Counted from the first letter of the stretch, positions 24,362 through 37,189 are shown. The stretch: DNA of 64,000 nt from Diphasiastrum complanatum (GCA_029204225.1 CM055102.1:44958484-45022483), one strand, 5' to 3'. A program made the numbers and translations. Notes: generated from the sequence alone by a model not told the origin.

Positions 24362-25299
24362 CTAGACATAGGATGAACTATTGCTGTTTTCCTGTCTATT
24401 TTGTGTTGATTTGTTTCTTGGGTTCTGGCGGCAATCCATGGTTGCATGACCCTTCTTGTGGCAATGGATACACTCAATCTTGGGATTGAGCCAGTAGGTA
24501 TCTATTGTATGCCCGTCTCTTCTACATCTCACGCAAGTCTTCTTGTCTGCACCTTGTTGTTTCGACCTCCCTTTGGTCTTCCAGTTGCCTTTGCTTGTTC
24601 CCTCTGCTTGTTGGTCACGATCATGCCTCTGATTCGACTCCCTCTTAAGCTTAAATTGTTTCTTGGATTTTTCTCTGTTGTCGTAGAGGGCCTGGTCAGA
24701 GCCATCTTTGTGATCAAGATGTTCTCTGGCCTTGACTTCCTCTCGAATCTCGACAATCGCCTTTTCGAGGTCCATGGTAGAATCTTTCGCGAGTAGGGTC
24801 CTCATTGTCTGCAATGATCTAGGTAAGGCTCTCAACAGGTATGTGAGCTACTTCTCAGCTGACACTACATTCTCTGCTCCAGAGTTGTGTAGTGATAGAA
24901 ACAGATCCTTCATCTTTCTCACGAAAGAGGTGAGGTTCCATCCCACTGCAGATTCGTCAGCTCATCTTCCAGCATCATGATTTGACTTTTTGATTTCGTC
25001 TGAAATCTTGTGAACAATGCATCCCACATCTCCTTAGCTTTGGAGAGTGTTGCTAGGTCAAGTGTGAGGCTATCTTCGATGGAAGATGATAGCAAGGCTA
25101 TTGCCTTGTCATTTTTCTCCCTCCATTCCCGTAGCTCCTTGCATGTTGTCGTAGGCATTTCTTCTATGCCATCCACCCAGGGGAAGAGACCTTCGCCCTT
25201 GAGTATTAAAGATGTCTTAAATTTCCAGGCCAGAAAGTTAGATCCTGAAGAATCAAGTATTGTGCAGATCTTGCTCTGCATGCTGGTGATTGAAGTCAT
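24362..25299 (-). pseudogene. Copia element 2 gag
   Basis: The gag is split into two frames. The N-terminal frame (24919-25299) has FLAWKFKTSLILKGEGLFPW, WDALFTRFQTKSKSQIMMLE and DELTNLQWDG. The C-terminal frame (24362-24835) is basic and holds a degenerate knuckle, CVRCRRDGHTIDTYW, and a proper CCHC knuckle, CIHCHKKGHATMDC (24432-24476). The paired knuckles bind RNA during packaging. The first ATG (25299) lies about 105 bp inside the primer-binding site. A frame change near 24840-24920 separates the two parts. Confidence 0.83.
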
Positions 25300-25403
25300 T
25301 GCTTCTTGGAGTCTGTTCTCTTGTTAATGGTTGATTGTCTGAATGCTTGGCCTCCTGGATAGCTTCTCGGCTATGTTAGACTATAACAAGATAGGTAGGT
25401 AGG

Positions 25404-25416
25404 CTCTGATACCACT
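25404..25416 (-). promoter_or_regulatory. Primer-binding site of copia element 2
   Basis: The minus strand reads TGGTATCAGAGCC, an exact complement to the 3' end of plant initiator tRNA-Met, three bases inside the LTR edge at 25420. Confidence 0.9.
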
Positions 25417-25419
25417 GGT

Positions 25420-25715
25420 GAGAATCAGTCGCGAAGCTTTCGCGAAGGTGAGTCAACCGCGACTCTCTTCTCCTCGGATGGAGTTCAGATGCGATCGATG
25501 GGAACTGCCGGCTGAATCACTCCTACAGTCTCCAGAGTGTAGTCAAGCACTGCTGATCTACGTTTACAAAATTAGTGCAACATTCAACATAAATTCAACC
25601 AAGGTGCAGAATTAAAAAAAAAAATGAACAGGAGAATTCAGACACACGAATGACAGCAGACACATTTGCACAACAAGAAAATCATCTATAATAATCTTTT
25701 TCTGATTCCTTACAC
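25420..25715 (-). repeat. 5' (right) LTR of copia element 2, truncated
   Basis: It begins TGAGAATCAGTCGCG on the plus strand and matches 20042 to about 20345. Homology stops near 25715, whereas the left LTR continues for several hundred more bases. The U3/promoter half is therefore missing. Confidence 0.8.
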
Positions 25716-25918
25716 GAGTTTTGGTAGCCTGATTCTCCAACTTATTTATTAGAGGACTTCTCAATCCAAAAAAGACTCTTTAAGGAATGCCACGTAGATT
25801 GACAAAGTTTATTAATGTAAATTACAAAATAAATTCATATTCTGCCCAAATTCTTTTTTATTTCTGCCCGCACTAGTTTCGATGCTTAACCATTTTATGT
25901 ACATTACCATTTGTAGTT
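25716..25918. other. Non-coding spacer
   Basis: About 200 bp of AT-rich sequence separate copia element 2 from the foldback. Nothing is recognised. Confidence 0.5.
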
Positions 25919-26424
25919 CATTTAAAATAGCTTAACTTTTTAACCGTAGCTCCAATTGAGACGAAAATTATACCGTTGGAAAGCGCTCGATGAACGCTTT
26001 CCAATGGTACCTATGTGACCTACTTCCAACTATTGTTCAAAAGATATGGCCCGTCAAAGTTTTAAACCAAAAAAAAAAAAGTCCACATATCTCTCTTGTG
26101 CACGGATAGAGTACCCTCATATCTCTCTTGTGCGCGGATAGAGTTCTCTTGTGCGCGGATAGAGTTCTCTCTGAGAGGGTACTCCATTCGCGCACAAGAG
26201 AGATATGTGGACTTTTTTTTTTGGTCTGAAACTTTGACCGGCCATAACTTTTGAACGGTAGCTCGGAAATAGGTCACATAGGGTACCGTTGGAAAGAATT
26301 CATGAGACCTTCTCTCCTATCGTGAAACATCCGTCCCTATGTCTACTATTTGCATATGCGCTTTCCAACGGTATAATTTTCATCTCAATCGGAGCTACTA
26401 TTAAAAAGTTATGCTATTCAAATG
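25919..26424. repeat. Long foldback (inverted repeat) element
   Basis: The left arm (25919 to about 26120) and right arm (about 26165-26424) are near-complementary. Shared blocks include AAAATTATACCGTTGGAAAG, GGTACC(C)TATGTGACC, poly-A with GTCCACATATCTCTCTTGTG, and CTTTTTAA. The central loop has three short repeats of TCTTGTGCGCGGATAGAGT. The right arm has an extra stretch of about 60 bp. A transcript through it would form a hairpin of roughly 180-200 bp. It may be a foldback transposon or MITE relative; no target duplication was identified. Confidence 0.8.
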
Positions 26425-27164
26425 ATAATTGCATATTATACTATGAATAACATGTCATGCTTGCAGGCTGCCCTCGGCACCGAATTATAGCATTATTAAG
26501 GAAACTTTTTTTTTCAATTCTAATGAGCTAAGTTACGTAGACTTCAAATTTGGGTGTTCTGATTGGTCCATGTGTAAGCAAAATTTGAGAAAAAAAAATA
26601 TAAAAAGTATCTTTACAAAGGGTCTTTTTGGGATTTAGAACTAATGCCAATCTGCATTTTTATCTTCTTTTATTTTTCAATTTTCTTGTTTCACACTACA
26701 TATTTTCAATTTCTTTTTCAAGTCAGTTAAAAGAAAACGAAAAAATGATGATGAGCAAAAGTCAAGAAAAGTCATCCAAAAAAAGAGAAAGGAAAATATT
26801 TATAGAAAAAAGATGAAGGAAAATATTTTTAAGACTTTTTTTGGGTAACAAAGGAGTCAAAAATCAAATGTATGTGATCATCAAAAGCCAAAATCTTTAG
26901 TGAATTTTCAAGTGTTCCCTAGTATCCCCATGAGGGAAGAAAAAAAACTCGTTCCTTAGTAACCACAATCCATTTGCTCAAACTCGACGATGCAAATAAC
27001 AAATGATTCAAAGCATATATTCAAAAAAGTAAGTAATAAGGAGAACTACAAACCATTCAAACGAACACGGATAGTTGAAAGGCCTAGGATAATTGAAAAA
27101 TTTTGCAACTAACATGATGAATAATGAGTATAATGCAAAATTTGAAACCTTGGACTCCACCAAA

Positions 27165-27168
<4 letters not shown>
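26425..27168. other. AT-rich non-coding stretch
   Basis: It contains no recognisable gene. Lysine-rich open frames arise from A-rich composition. Confidence 0.5.
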
Positions 27169-27256
<88 letters not shown>

Positions 27257-27303
27257 TCACATTATCGTTATTTTTCATGTGATACCTAAAAAGAACCCTA
27301 AAA

Positions 27304-28115
27304 TGTTAGATTTCTTATGCTCAGTCTTAAACAAATCGTTCAAGTAATGAGCATCCTGAAAAACCGAAAGCCAACAACATATTTTTGGGCCATCACATTT
27401 TTTCCCTTTGAGATTTCTTATGCCTTAGAAATCATTTTTAAGGCACCTTCGTCTTTTTCACTCCTTAGCAAAAAATGCGACACATTGGCCAAGTGGCCAG
27501 AATACCTTAGAAATCATTTTAAAGGCACCTTTGCCTTTTTCGCCTTTTTTGCTCCTTAGCAAAAAACTGCGACACACTGACCAAGTGGCCAGAATACCTT
27601 AGAAATCAGTTTAAAGGCACCTTCGCCTTTTTCGCTTTTTCTACATTGGCTGACCGACTTTGCCAACTTACTAGTAACCCTAACAACAGCTGGACAATCA
27701 AATATCTCAAAGGCGGTTGGCGATTACCAACTTTGTACATATGCAAAGACTGGCGTAAATAACATTAAAGGCTTATAAGATATTTTTCTTCGACACTTGT
27801 AAATCTATATATTAGCTGATTCAAGCTATGTAAGTGTTAATTTTTAAATTAATCAAAAACTCTCTTTCAATCAGACTTATTTGTAGCCAGCGTTATCACA
27901 CTCAACAAGCTGAAGTTATTACTTCAAGCTATTGTACTCACTGTTGATTTTTATCAGAGTGCAATTTTGTCTCACTACTGCATCGTTCATTTGCGCATTC
28001 TGTATGATTTTTTCTACTTGAATTATTTTGCTGCTAGTTGTTGCGTTTCCGTTCCTATACGCCGCTCAAATCCTCAAGCTTCTGCTGTGCTCGCCCACAC
28101 GTTGTTTTTACGACA
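27304..28115 (+). repeat. 5' LTR of copia element 3 (812 bp)
   Basis: It starts TGTTAGATTTC and ends TTTTTACGACA, directly before the primer-binding site TGGTATCAGAGC. It carries the 27423-27640 tandem repeat inside. Confidence 0.85.
27423..27640 (+). repeat. Tandem repeat in LTR, 82-92 bp unit
   Basis: Units start CCTTAGAAATCA at about 27423, 27505 and 27597 and share AAGGCACCTTCGCCTTTTTC and GACCAAGTGGCCAGAATA. The third unit is partial. Similar words (GGCACCTTCG) occur at 51400-51560, so this LTR type is related to sequence there. Confidence 0.85.
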
Positions 28116-28127
28116 TGGTATCAGAGC
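28116..28127 (+). promoter_or_regulatory. Primer-binding site of copia element 3
   Basis: TGGTATCAGAGC follows the LTR end with no gap, complementary to the 3' end of initiator tRNA-Met. Confidence 0.9.
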
Positions 28128-28258
28128 AGGCATTTCAGTAATCTGCATTTCTACTGCGGATTATTAGTCTTGTTTCTATGAAGACGTCTTTCTAGCAAAC
28201 GCGCAGCCAATAGTATTCCAACAGTCGTTGTTTCTACCAAAAACCTCGTTCAACCATA

Positions 28259-28487
28259 ATGGATCCATCATCTAGTTCATCTCTCATTGACAAACTCGAT
28301 GGAGATAACTACCACCTCTGGAAATTCAAAATGAAAGTTATACTTCTAGCCAAAGAACTGTGGGACATCGTTGATGGCATAGAGCCCAAACCAGAAGGTG
28401 ATGCAGCTGTGATCACCAAGTGAAAACTGAGAGATGGCAAAGCATTTGCCATGACCACCCTCAACATCAAGGACACTCAGATCAGCC
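28259..28487 (+). pseudogene. Copia element 3 gag N-terminus
   Basis: The start codon opens MDPSSSSSLIDKLDGDNYHL, then WKFKMKVILLAKELWDIVDG. This matches the N-terminal copia gag block in which W-K-x-x-M-x-x-x-L precedes L-W-D-I-V-D-G. An in-frame TGA follows VITK near 28422, after which gag residues continue (KAFAMTTLNIKDTQISH). The frame then enters a 22-bp A-run and a foreign LTR fragment. Gag is therefore both stopped and interrupted. Confidence 0.75.
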
Positions 28488-28509
28488 ACAAAAAAAAAAA
28501 AAAAAAAAA

Positions 28510-28684
28510 TAGTAGTACCAACGTGGAGAAAGTATCTTTGTATTCTCATTTTATGTGGAGAATTCATCTCTTTTGATTCTATGTCCATCTCATGTGTATT
28601 TCTCAAGATATCTTGATTTCTAGTGTGTAGAATGTCATTTTTATTGTTGATCTTGCATCCACATGCGTGAAGGACAATATCCTC
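28510..28684 (+). repeat. Fragment of LTR A inserted in gag of element 3
   Basis: This matches the middle of LTR A (46541-46687 direct; 40085-40220 inverted), including TAGTGTGTAGAATGTCA and GATCTTGCATCCACATG. It is preceded immediately by the 22-bp A-run. It is a partial LTR with no terminal TG or CA. Confidence 0.85.
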
Positions 28685-29140
28685 CTCAGGCTCATGATTG
28701 GATCCTCAAGCTCTATATTCAAAAAATCAGAAGTTTATATCCAAGAGATCTACAAAGTCAGGCTCTACTGACAAAAAGAGCAATATGCAGTCTAGACCAA
28801 ATTCCGGTTTAGGATCGAATTCAAGCTCTTCATGATTCCAACATGTGCAGAAACTATTCTGCAGATACTGTAGGAGGACTTTCCACGAAATCAAGGACTG
28901 CCGAACTTTGAAGTACAACAACGAAAAGAAGAAGCAGTTCCAACAACAAGCACATAGTGCTATCATGCCAGTCACTCAAATCAGCAACAAGAAGAAGAAG
29001 AAGATGAAGCAGCTTTCATGACCAAAGTTGGAGAACAACAGGATATTGATTCCTGGTATCTAGACTCCGAAGCAACTCAACACATGACTCACCATCACGA
29101 CTGATTCAAAGACTACAAGTCGTTCACCCACTCTCGAGTT
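28685..29140 (+). pseudogene. Copia element 3 zinc knuckle and protease
   Basis: Decayed gag C-terminal sequence leads to a CCHC knuckle, CRYCRRTFHEIKDC (about 28868-28909). Then comes a basic stretch and the protease entry SWYLDSEATQHMTHHHD (about 29058-29103). The protease tetrad reads D-S-E-A instead of D-S-G-A, so the glycine beside the catalytic Asp is lost and the enzyme would probably be inactive. Stops interrupt the frame after the His-rich stretch. Confidence 0.75.
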
Positions 29141-30549
29141 GTGCAACTTGGAGACAACTCATCGCATTCAATCGAAGGTGAAGGAACAGTCAGGGTTGAA
29201 TTCAAAAGAGGTAAAGTCAAGTTGTTGTCCAACGTTCTCCACGTTCCAAATCTGACCAAGAATCTGTTCTCAGTTAGTATAATCACTGATTCAGGTCGGA
29301 GGGTCAAATTCGATACAGAAGGTTGCACAATTCTTGACAAATGCCAAAAGGTTCTAGCCTACAGAAGAAGAACGGCTATCTGTACAAACTCGGCCATTGC
29401 TATTCTTCTAACAGTCAAGCTCTTCACACAGCCACTTCTGAATCAACTAATATGTTGTGGCATTTCAGACTTGGCCATCTTAACTACAACAGTATTCAAC
29501 AAATGTCAACTCAGAGTCTAGTACAAAATCTGTCGTCAGTCAGCAAGCCAACTTCTCCATGCGAAAGCTGTATTATCAGCAAGCATGCAAGGAGTCCCTT
29601 CAGCTCAGACTCAGTTGATACATCCAAGGGCTTGCTTGACCTTGTACATAGCGACAGTTGTGGCCCGATGCAGACTGCTTCCACAAGGGGAGCTCTCTAT
29701 TTCCTAACCTTCATCGACGACTTCTCTCGAAGAACTGCTACCTACTTTATGAAGAACAAATCCGAAGCATTCAAGTTTTTCATGCAGTTCAAGGCATCTG
29801 TAGAAAACCAGACCCAGAGGAAGATCAAGGCTCTACGCACAGATAGAGGGGGAGAGTACATCTCCACAGAATTCAAGGAGTTCTGCAAGGCCAACGGAAT
29901 ACTTCAACAATACACAACCAGCTACTCACCTCAGTCCAATGGTGTAGCTGAGCGGAAGAACTGGAGACTCATCGAAAGTGTTAAGAGCATGTTGGCCCAT
30001 GCCTCTCTTCCAAAGAAATTTTGGGCAGAAGTTGTTACTACAGCCGCCTATTTGCAGAATCGATCCATCACCAAAGCCCTGAATGGCAAGACACCTTATG
30101 AGGTGTGGACAGGATCAAAACCTTCACTCAAACATATTCGAGTGTCTGGATGCATCACTTTCGCTCATATCCCTGAGGATCTAAGAAGAAAGCTAAATGA
30201 CAACAGCAGGAAAACGATTTTCATCGGCTATTCCCCAAATCACAAGGCATACAAGTTCTACAATTTGGATACCGAGAAGGCATTCACCAGTAGGGATGTC
30301 ATTTTCGTGGAAGACCAGTTCCTCGACCACAAAGGGAAGGCTGCTAATAATTCCGACTCACGGATCGAGCAGCCAGTCAATTCTAATTCAAAGAATCAAC
30401 TACAGAATCTCGACGCTGACTCAAAGGATGAGTCAGAATCTCAACGAGTCAACCCACATCAGAGGACCAAAGTTCAACCCAGAAAGTCGAACAGGTCCAG
30501 ACAACCTCCATCCAGATTTACGGATGATTCGGCCTGCTACTTCGTGTAG
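29141..30549 (+). pseudogene. Copia element 3 integrase, long intact frame
   Basis: A first frame (29141 to about 29370) has VLHVPNLTKNLFSVSIITDS, the pre-integrase entry. After a frameshift near 29350-29370, a 402-codon frame (29341-30549) carries the rest. It has LWHFRLGHLNYNSI and CESCIISKHARSPF (the HHCC zinc region), then LVHSDSCGPM (Asp), LRTDRGGEYISTEF (Asp), SNGVAERKNWRL (Glu), and HIRVSGCITFAHI with KTIFIGYSPNHKAYKFY at the C-terminus. All catalytic residues are present, so the integrase core looks undamaged. A hydrophilic tail leads toward RT. It is the longest element frame in the window. Confidence 0.88.
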
Positions 30550-30677
30550 GAACCAAACACAGTTGCTGAGGCGATGTCTACTCCTGATGTTGACCAGTGG
30601 AAAGCAACAATGGACACCAAATTCAAATTATGGAGAATCAAATTGCGTTTCCATTCCTACACGCCGTTTTTACGACA
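30550..30677 (+). pseudogene. Copia element 3 RT stub and 3' LTR stub
   Basis: After the stop, the frame reads EPNTVAEAMSTPDVDQWKA and TMDTKFKL, the first residues of copia RT. Sequence then jumps at about 30637 to the last 37 bp of the LTR (GCGTTTCCATTCCTACACGC, ending TTTTTACGACA at 30677). The jump marks a deletion of most of RT, RNase H and the LTR body. Confidence 0.8.
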
Positions 30678-30704
30678 TAAAAAACCCTAAAAGATTAAAA
30701 AAAC

Positions 30705-30821
<117 letters not shown>

Positions 30822-31037
30822 GATGCACGTCTCTCCTTCTCTGTATTGCCCTCTTATACTTTTCTCTCTTTCTAGAAACTTCTATTTCTAAGAATTTCTA
30901 AATTCACATGTTCTCTCTCTATAAATTTCTAAATGCACATGTCTTTTTCAACCCATTTCAAATGCCCTTCAAATAAGTATTAGGGCAAACGTGGACCAAT
31001 GAGAATAGACAAAACCCTTTTTGTCTATCATTGCCCA

Positions 31038-31357
<320 letters not shown>

Positions 31358-31524
31358 GCTTTGGTAGCTCTTTGATTATGGAAATTGCCTACATGAGGAT
31401 TTATAGTTTGTGAAACCATGCTTTGAATTGCCTACAATTTCCATAATCAAAGAGCTTTGGTAGCTCTTTGATTATGGAAATTGCCTACATGAGGATTTAT
31501 AGTTTGTGAAACCATGCTTTGAAT
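31358..31524. repeat. Direct duplication with an inverted insert
   Basis: A 71-bp block (31358-31428) is repeated at 31454-31524. The 25-bp spacer contains AATTTCCATAATCAAAGAGC, the exact reverse complement of part of the block (31367-31386). The structure is duplicate, inverted piece, duplicate. Confidence 0.9.
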
Positions 31525-32639
31525 GTTCTTGGTAGTCAAGCAAACTCTACACACTTTGTGTAATCTATTACCATGCTCATGAGAAACAAATATGAAAATA
31601 GACTATATATAGATAGTCCTCATGGCTTGAGAATCCCATAATACACTTATGCAAAATAGGTTGAATGTTATGGTGCCCATTATTGCATACTATGTGGAAG
31701 ATATAGTCGCTAAAAAAAAGGGACAATAATCACAAGAAGGGTAAAAGGTTCTTTTAGTCATAATCCTTTGGAAACCACTTTCACAATATCCATGATTTCA
31801 AATTTATATTTGATATGGCATGAAATAACCAGTCATTCAGTCTAAAAGCAAAGGTGATATACAAATTGCATACATCAAAGCTCTACAAGATTGCCTTCAA
31901 ACCCTGACAAGTCCACGTCCTCCAAGTATGATGTGATACATACAGCTTCTAAGACAATTTGGTAATATAGCTTGGCTTGCTTCGTAAGAAGTTAAAAAAC
32001 TATAGATGATAATCCCAACCCATTGGGTTTTTTAAATCTTGGAAGTACAATAGGATACATATTTGAAATGTCATATGCTTTATGTAAACAATTTACCACT
32101 GCAATAATGATTAATTGAAACTCACAAAAGTGTAGTAGTAAGGGGATTGACCACAATAAGATTTATGTTCTAGTAAAGGATTTTATTCAACAATCTATTT
32201 TTGAAATTTATATAGAGAAATCGATGATGTCATAAGGTAAAGCTTAGAAACAAATAGGAGCAACCCAAAAAAGTCAAAGGGTCTAAGTCAAAACAATAAT
32301 AAAAAATTCAATAAACAAAAAATCTTAGCCAAACATCATTGCTTACGGATCATCAGTACCCAACCATAAGTTGCTAACTGGGTTTCGAAAGAATCCGAAT
32401 TCTCTTGGGTAGACACAGTGTTGAATAAGAAGCAAAAGACAATCAGTAAGAAGCCAAAAAAAATAACAATGACAATAATTCAAATTAATTAAACTAAAAA
32501 TAAATAAATACATAACAAGGACCAAAATATGTAGACGAATTACCAAGACAAAGACAATACAAAATACTAGAAACAAAGCGGGCTCCTTAGCTCCCCACCT
32601 GGACTCTATTATTAATCATCCTAAGCATACCAAAAGCTG
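31525..32639. other. Non-coding stretch
   Basis: No coding frame, RNA gene or repeat terminus is recognised. The last part could be the 3' flank of the Penelope-like element. Confidence 0.45.
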
Positions 32640-32699
32640 AAATACCAAAGATAAGTCTAAAAGAGTCTAAAACAGGTCAACCTTTTCTCATGACTTTCT

Positions 32700-33360
32700 T
32701 AGATATAACCCTTACTGGAATAACAAAATGATTAGATTACTTGACTGGTCTACAAAAGCATCTCTACTAGTACAAAGACGAGAAAACCTATATAATTGAG
32801 AAGTGATCACTCTATATTTAACAGAATCTAAAATATTTGAAGAAATATGAGGCATGTGAATTATGTTCAAGTAACTGTCTTCTGATTGCAACCTTATATC
32901 AAAAATATCAACCAATAAATCTTACCTAGCTTGGATTATAGACAGGTCTAAAAAATTGCACTTATCATCACTAGTTGTACAATTAAGTTCACATGAGTCT
33001 TTAGGATAAATCCCTCCACCAAAAACGTCAGGGTCTTTATATAAAAAAACTACCAAAATTAGGAAGATCAAGAACAAATAAGTCATCAATATATCTTCTA
33101 ACATGAATTAATTTAAGATGGGACAAGTACCACAAGAAACTAATCTTTGTATAAATTGAAATTCATAAGATAAAAGATAAAAGTTAGCTAGATCAATAGC
33201 ACCCATGGTAATACTGAAAAAGCGAATCGCCTAGAAAATTATGCAAGTTATCCGAGAGAAAGCCGTTTAGTAAGCACCCGCCAGCAAAGTCCAAATCGAG
33301 AACTCTGCCACTCGTAGAATAATGTGACAGGCCCCCTTATTGACAAGCCAGAAAGGCAGC
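32700..33360 (-). pseudogene. Penelope-like retroelement, RT fragment
   Basis: Across shifting minus-strand frames I read, in order: FILYEFQFIQRLVSCGTC; RRYIDDLFVLDLPNFGSF with the catalytic YIDD at 33082-33093; YKDPDVFGGGIYPKDSCELN; CTTSDDKCNFLDLSI; and SYLNIIHMPHISSNI, then YRVITSQLYRFSRLC. The order R-Y-I-D-D, I-Y-P-x-x-x-x-L-N, F-L-D-L-S-I, then a P-H-x-x-S-N-I ... S-Q-L-x-R block is what I recall for reverse transcriptases of Penelope-like elements. It does not match copia, gypsy or L1 order. Frameshifts occur near 33040 and 32915. No GIY-YIG endonuclease was found downstream. Conifer PLEs are known, so the presence is plausible. The subclass is uncertain. Confidence 0.62.
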
Positions 33361-34040
33361 CCGAGAGCATGATCAACGTCAACCCGAGGGTGATAAAGAT
33401 CAACGGCCTACCGCTTCCCCTTGCTCCCTAGTGAACCCAAGATTATTGTAGTTCATCCGTGAAATCGGACAGAATGTACACAAGCATTCTAGACTATAAG
33501 TCCCTTTTCATAGCAAGGAGGCGAAAAATGACCACACCGCTGTCCTGGTCGATCTATTGAGAAGTGATGTCTTCTTCGCCTCAAATATAGACTCCTTTCT
33601 TACGCCCAAGAAGGCAGATTTGGCCAGCTCTTTATCTCTTTATACAAGGAACAATTGCACCTCTTAAAATGAAAATTTGGCCCTCACTTTTAAAGAGTGG
33701 CTCGAATAAATAGCACGCAAACATTTCACCAACCGTTGGAAAAACTCTCATCTTCCGAACCTTGCGTGATTTTATAAAAGCCTAAAGTATAACTTGGCTA
33801 TAACAGCATCCCTCATCACATAAGAGCAAAATTTGAACAGATGCAACCAAGAACAATCTTTTCTTCTTTGAATCGACATCTTGATTTTTATTCCTAAGCC
33901 GACAAAACTCAAAATGCAAAGCACTCTTTTTAACTTTTAAAGCTTTGCATTGAGTGTCCTTTAGTTTATTGCTAAAAACATCTCGAATTAGCTTGTTAAC
34001 ACGAAACTTCAAATCTTCCAAATTGATTTAAGTGTAAAAG
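33361..34040 (-). other. Possible 5' part of the Penelope-like element
   Basis: Sequence upstream of the RT core, read on the minus strand, has no continuous frame. A lysine-rich open frame at 33782-34021 (VKKSALHFEFCRLRNKN) is not recognised. It could be decayed N-terminal element sequence. Confidence 0.3.
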
Positions 34041-35515
34041 TGTCGTGAAGTCGTAGGTTTGAAGAAGCATAGGTTGGGTTTTTTTTCTGAAGTATGAGAG
34101 GAATTGAAAAGCTTTATTACTTCTATAATACCAACAAAATCATTTAAAATCCAGCTACAATTTACAAGAACATCTATATCCTTAAGTTTATCCAAAGCTC
34201 ATTAATATTAAGAAGTAACGCTTTAAAGCAATTACTTAGCCACTTAGAAAGGTCAGTCAGCGTAGTTTTATAGGCTGTTGCAATAAACCTTGATATCCTA
34301 AGCTAATCAATTGGAGTAATGAGAAATTTTCAGCTAAAATTCCGCTTTGGGCTAAAATATGTTACAATACAAAATCTTTGAATACTAACAATACATTAAT
34401 GAATGATTAGGGTCAAGGTAGAAGTATATTTCTCTTGCTGCTAGTGTACCAGAAGAGCACATTAGGAAAAATGTACTTTACAAAACAGATCTCTGCTAGT
34501 GTAATATGAATTCAGTAGCATGAAAGCAGAAACAAGCTTCCAAAACACCACATCTAGTGTGACAAGAGGAAAGAGGAGAATTGCAGCACCACAATCCATA
34601 AAGGAGGCTAACTGCAGCTTACACATCATAGCTTGGGATATAATTGACATTGAGACCGACTTGGTTACAGAATCGGCACATCCAGAATAGGTCCAAGGAT
34701 GGCAGTACCGGATGTAAGGCTGGACAATAGTGCATGTCGCCAGCCTCTCTCTGGCAATCTACATATGATTGAATACAGCTACAGGTGTTACTGACTTTTG
34801 CTCATCTCTAAGGGGTTTTCTTCAAAAAAGGTTTGTATCATCGAACCATATTGATAGACATATACACGCCTGGAAGCGAATCTCAATCCAACTGCTGTAT
34901 ACATTCCAACATCATAACTTTGTCCGAGTTGTAATTACAGCTTAGATAGAACTTAAAAGGAAAGAGACTCAAGCCATGATGAACGCTAGCAGAGAAAGTA
35001 GAAATTTATTTTCATGAAATTAAAAATTCATCCCGACTTGCACCAGACCCTCAAACCTGACTACTGTATGGCTTCCATTTGGATGTATTGATGGCTAAGC
35101 TTTTGATCTACATCCTAAACTACAGCACACATCTTCCACAGCCTTGAAGTAGTAATATTCTCACCACAGTCAACAAACATGTGCCATTGACGAACAATTT
35201 CTGAAGCCTAAAGGTCGATTAAAACAAGTGAGAAAGTATATTTTTGCCATCAAAATGTTCAGTCCAAGAAATCAGAACACAAACAGCACACAACAATCTT
35301 CTCCATGCCATACAAAAAATATGCAATCGTAAGCAACACAAGCATGCAAACGTGGCTCCAAAATTCTCGCTTAGAAAGCTATAAACCATCAATCAGCAAT
35401 GTATCTTAGGTGAAAATAGTGCTCAGTTGCTGAGCATACATTGGAAGTGACACGAAGTAAAAATTCTTCGCTGTAAAACCTACTTGCCTAACTACAGGTC
35501 TTCATATTAATTAAT
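34041..35515 (-). other. Downstream region of the eL42 gene
   Basis: The 3' UTR of eL42 should occupy the part nearest 35515. The remainder is unrecognised non-coding sequence. Confidence 0.4.

Positions 35516-37189
<1,674 letters not shown>

Larger units (their letters stand above)
20042..25715 (-). mobile_element. Copia element 2, all domains present but broken
   Basis: This is a Ty1/copia element on the minus strand: right (5') LTR 25420-25715, primer-binding site 25404-25416, gag 24362-25299, protease, integrase 23108-23988, RT 21752-22559, RNase H 21000-21458 and left (3') LTR from 20042. The two LTRs align over about 300 bp as direct repeats (for example TCGGATGGAGTTCAGATGCG). The right LTR loses homology near 25715, so its promoter half is missing. 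Multiple frameshifts and stops make it non-autonomous today. It is the most complete element in the window. Confidence 0.88.
27304..30677 (+). mobile_element. Copia element 3, internally deleted
   Basis: This is a Ty1/copia element on the plus strand: 5' LTR 27304-28115, primer-binding site from 28116, gag from 28259, zinc knuckle and protease at about 28861-29110, and integrase to 30549. Only the first RT codons (to about 30636) remain before a 37-bp stub of the 3' LTR (30641-30677, ending TTTTTACGACA as the 5' LTR does). A direct duplication TAAAA flanks it (27299-27303 and 30678-30682). Most of RT, all RNase H and most of the 3' LTR are gone. Confidence 0.87.

Noticed and set aside
22465-24796. 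Several plus-strand frames of 60-160 codons within copia element 2
   Set aside because: They lie antisense to recognisable gag, integrase and RT frames and show no motifs of their own.
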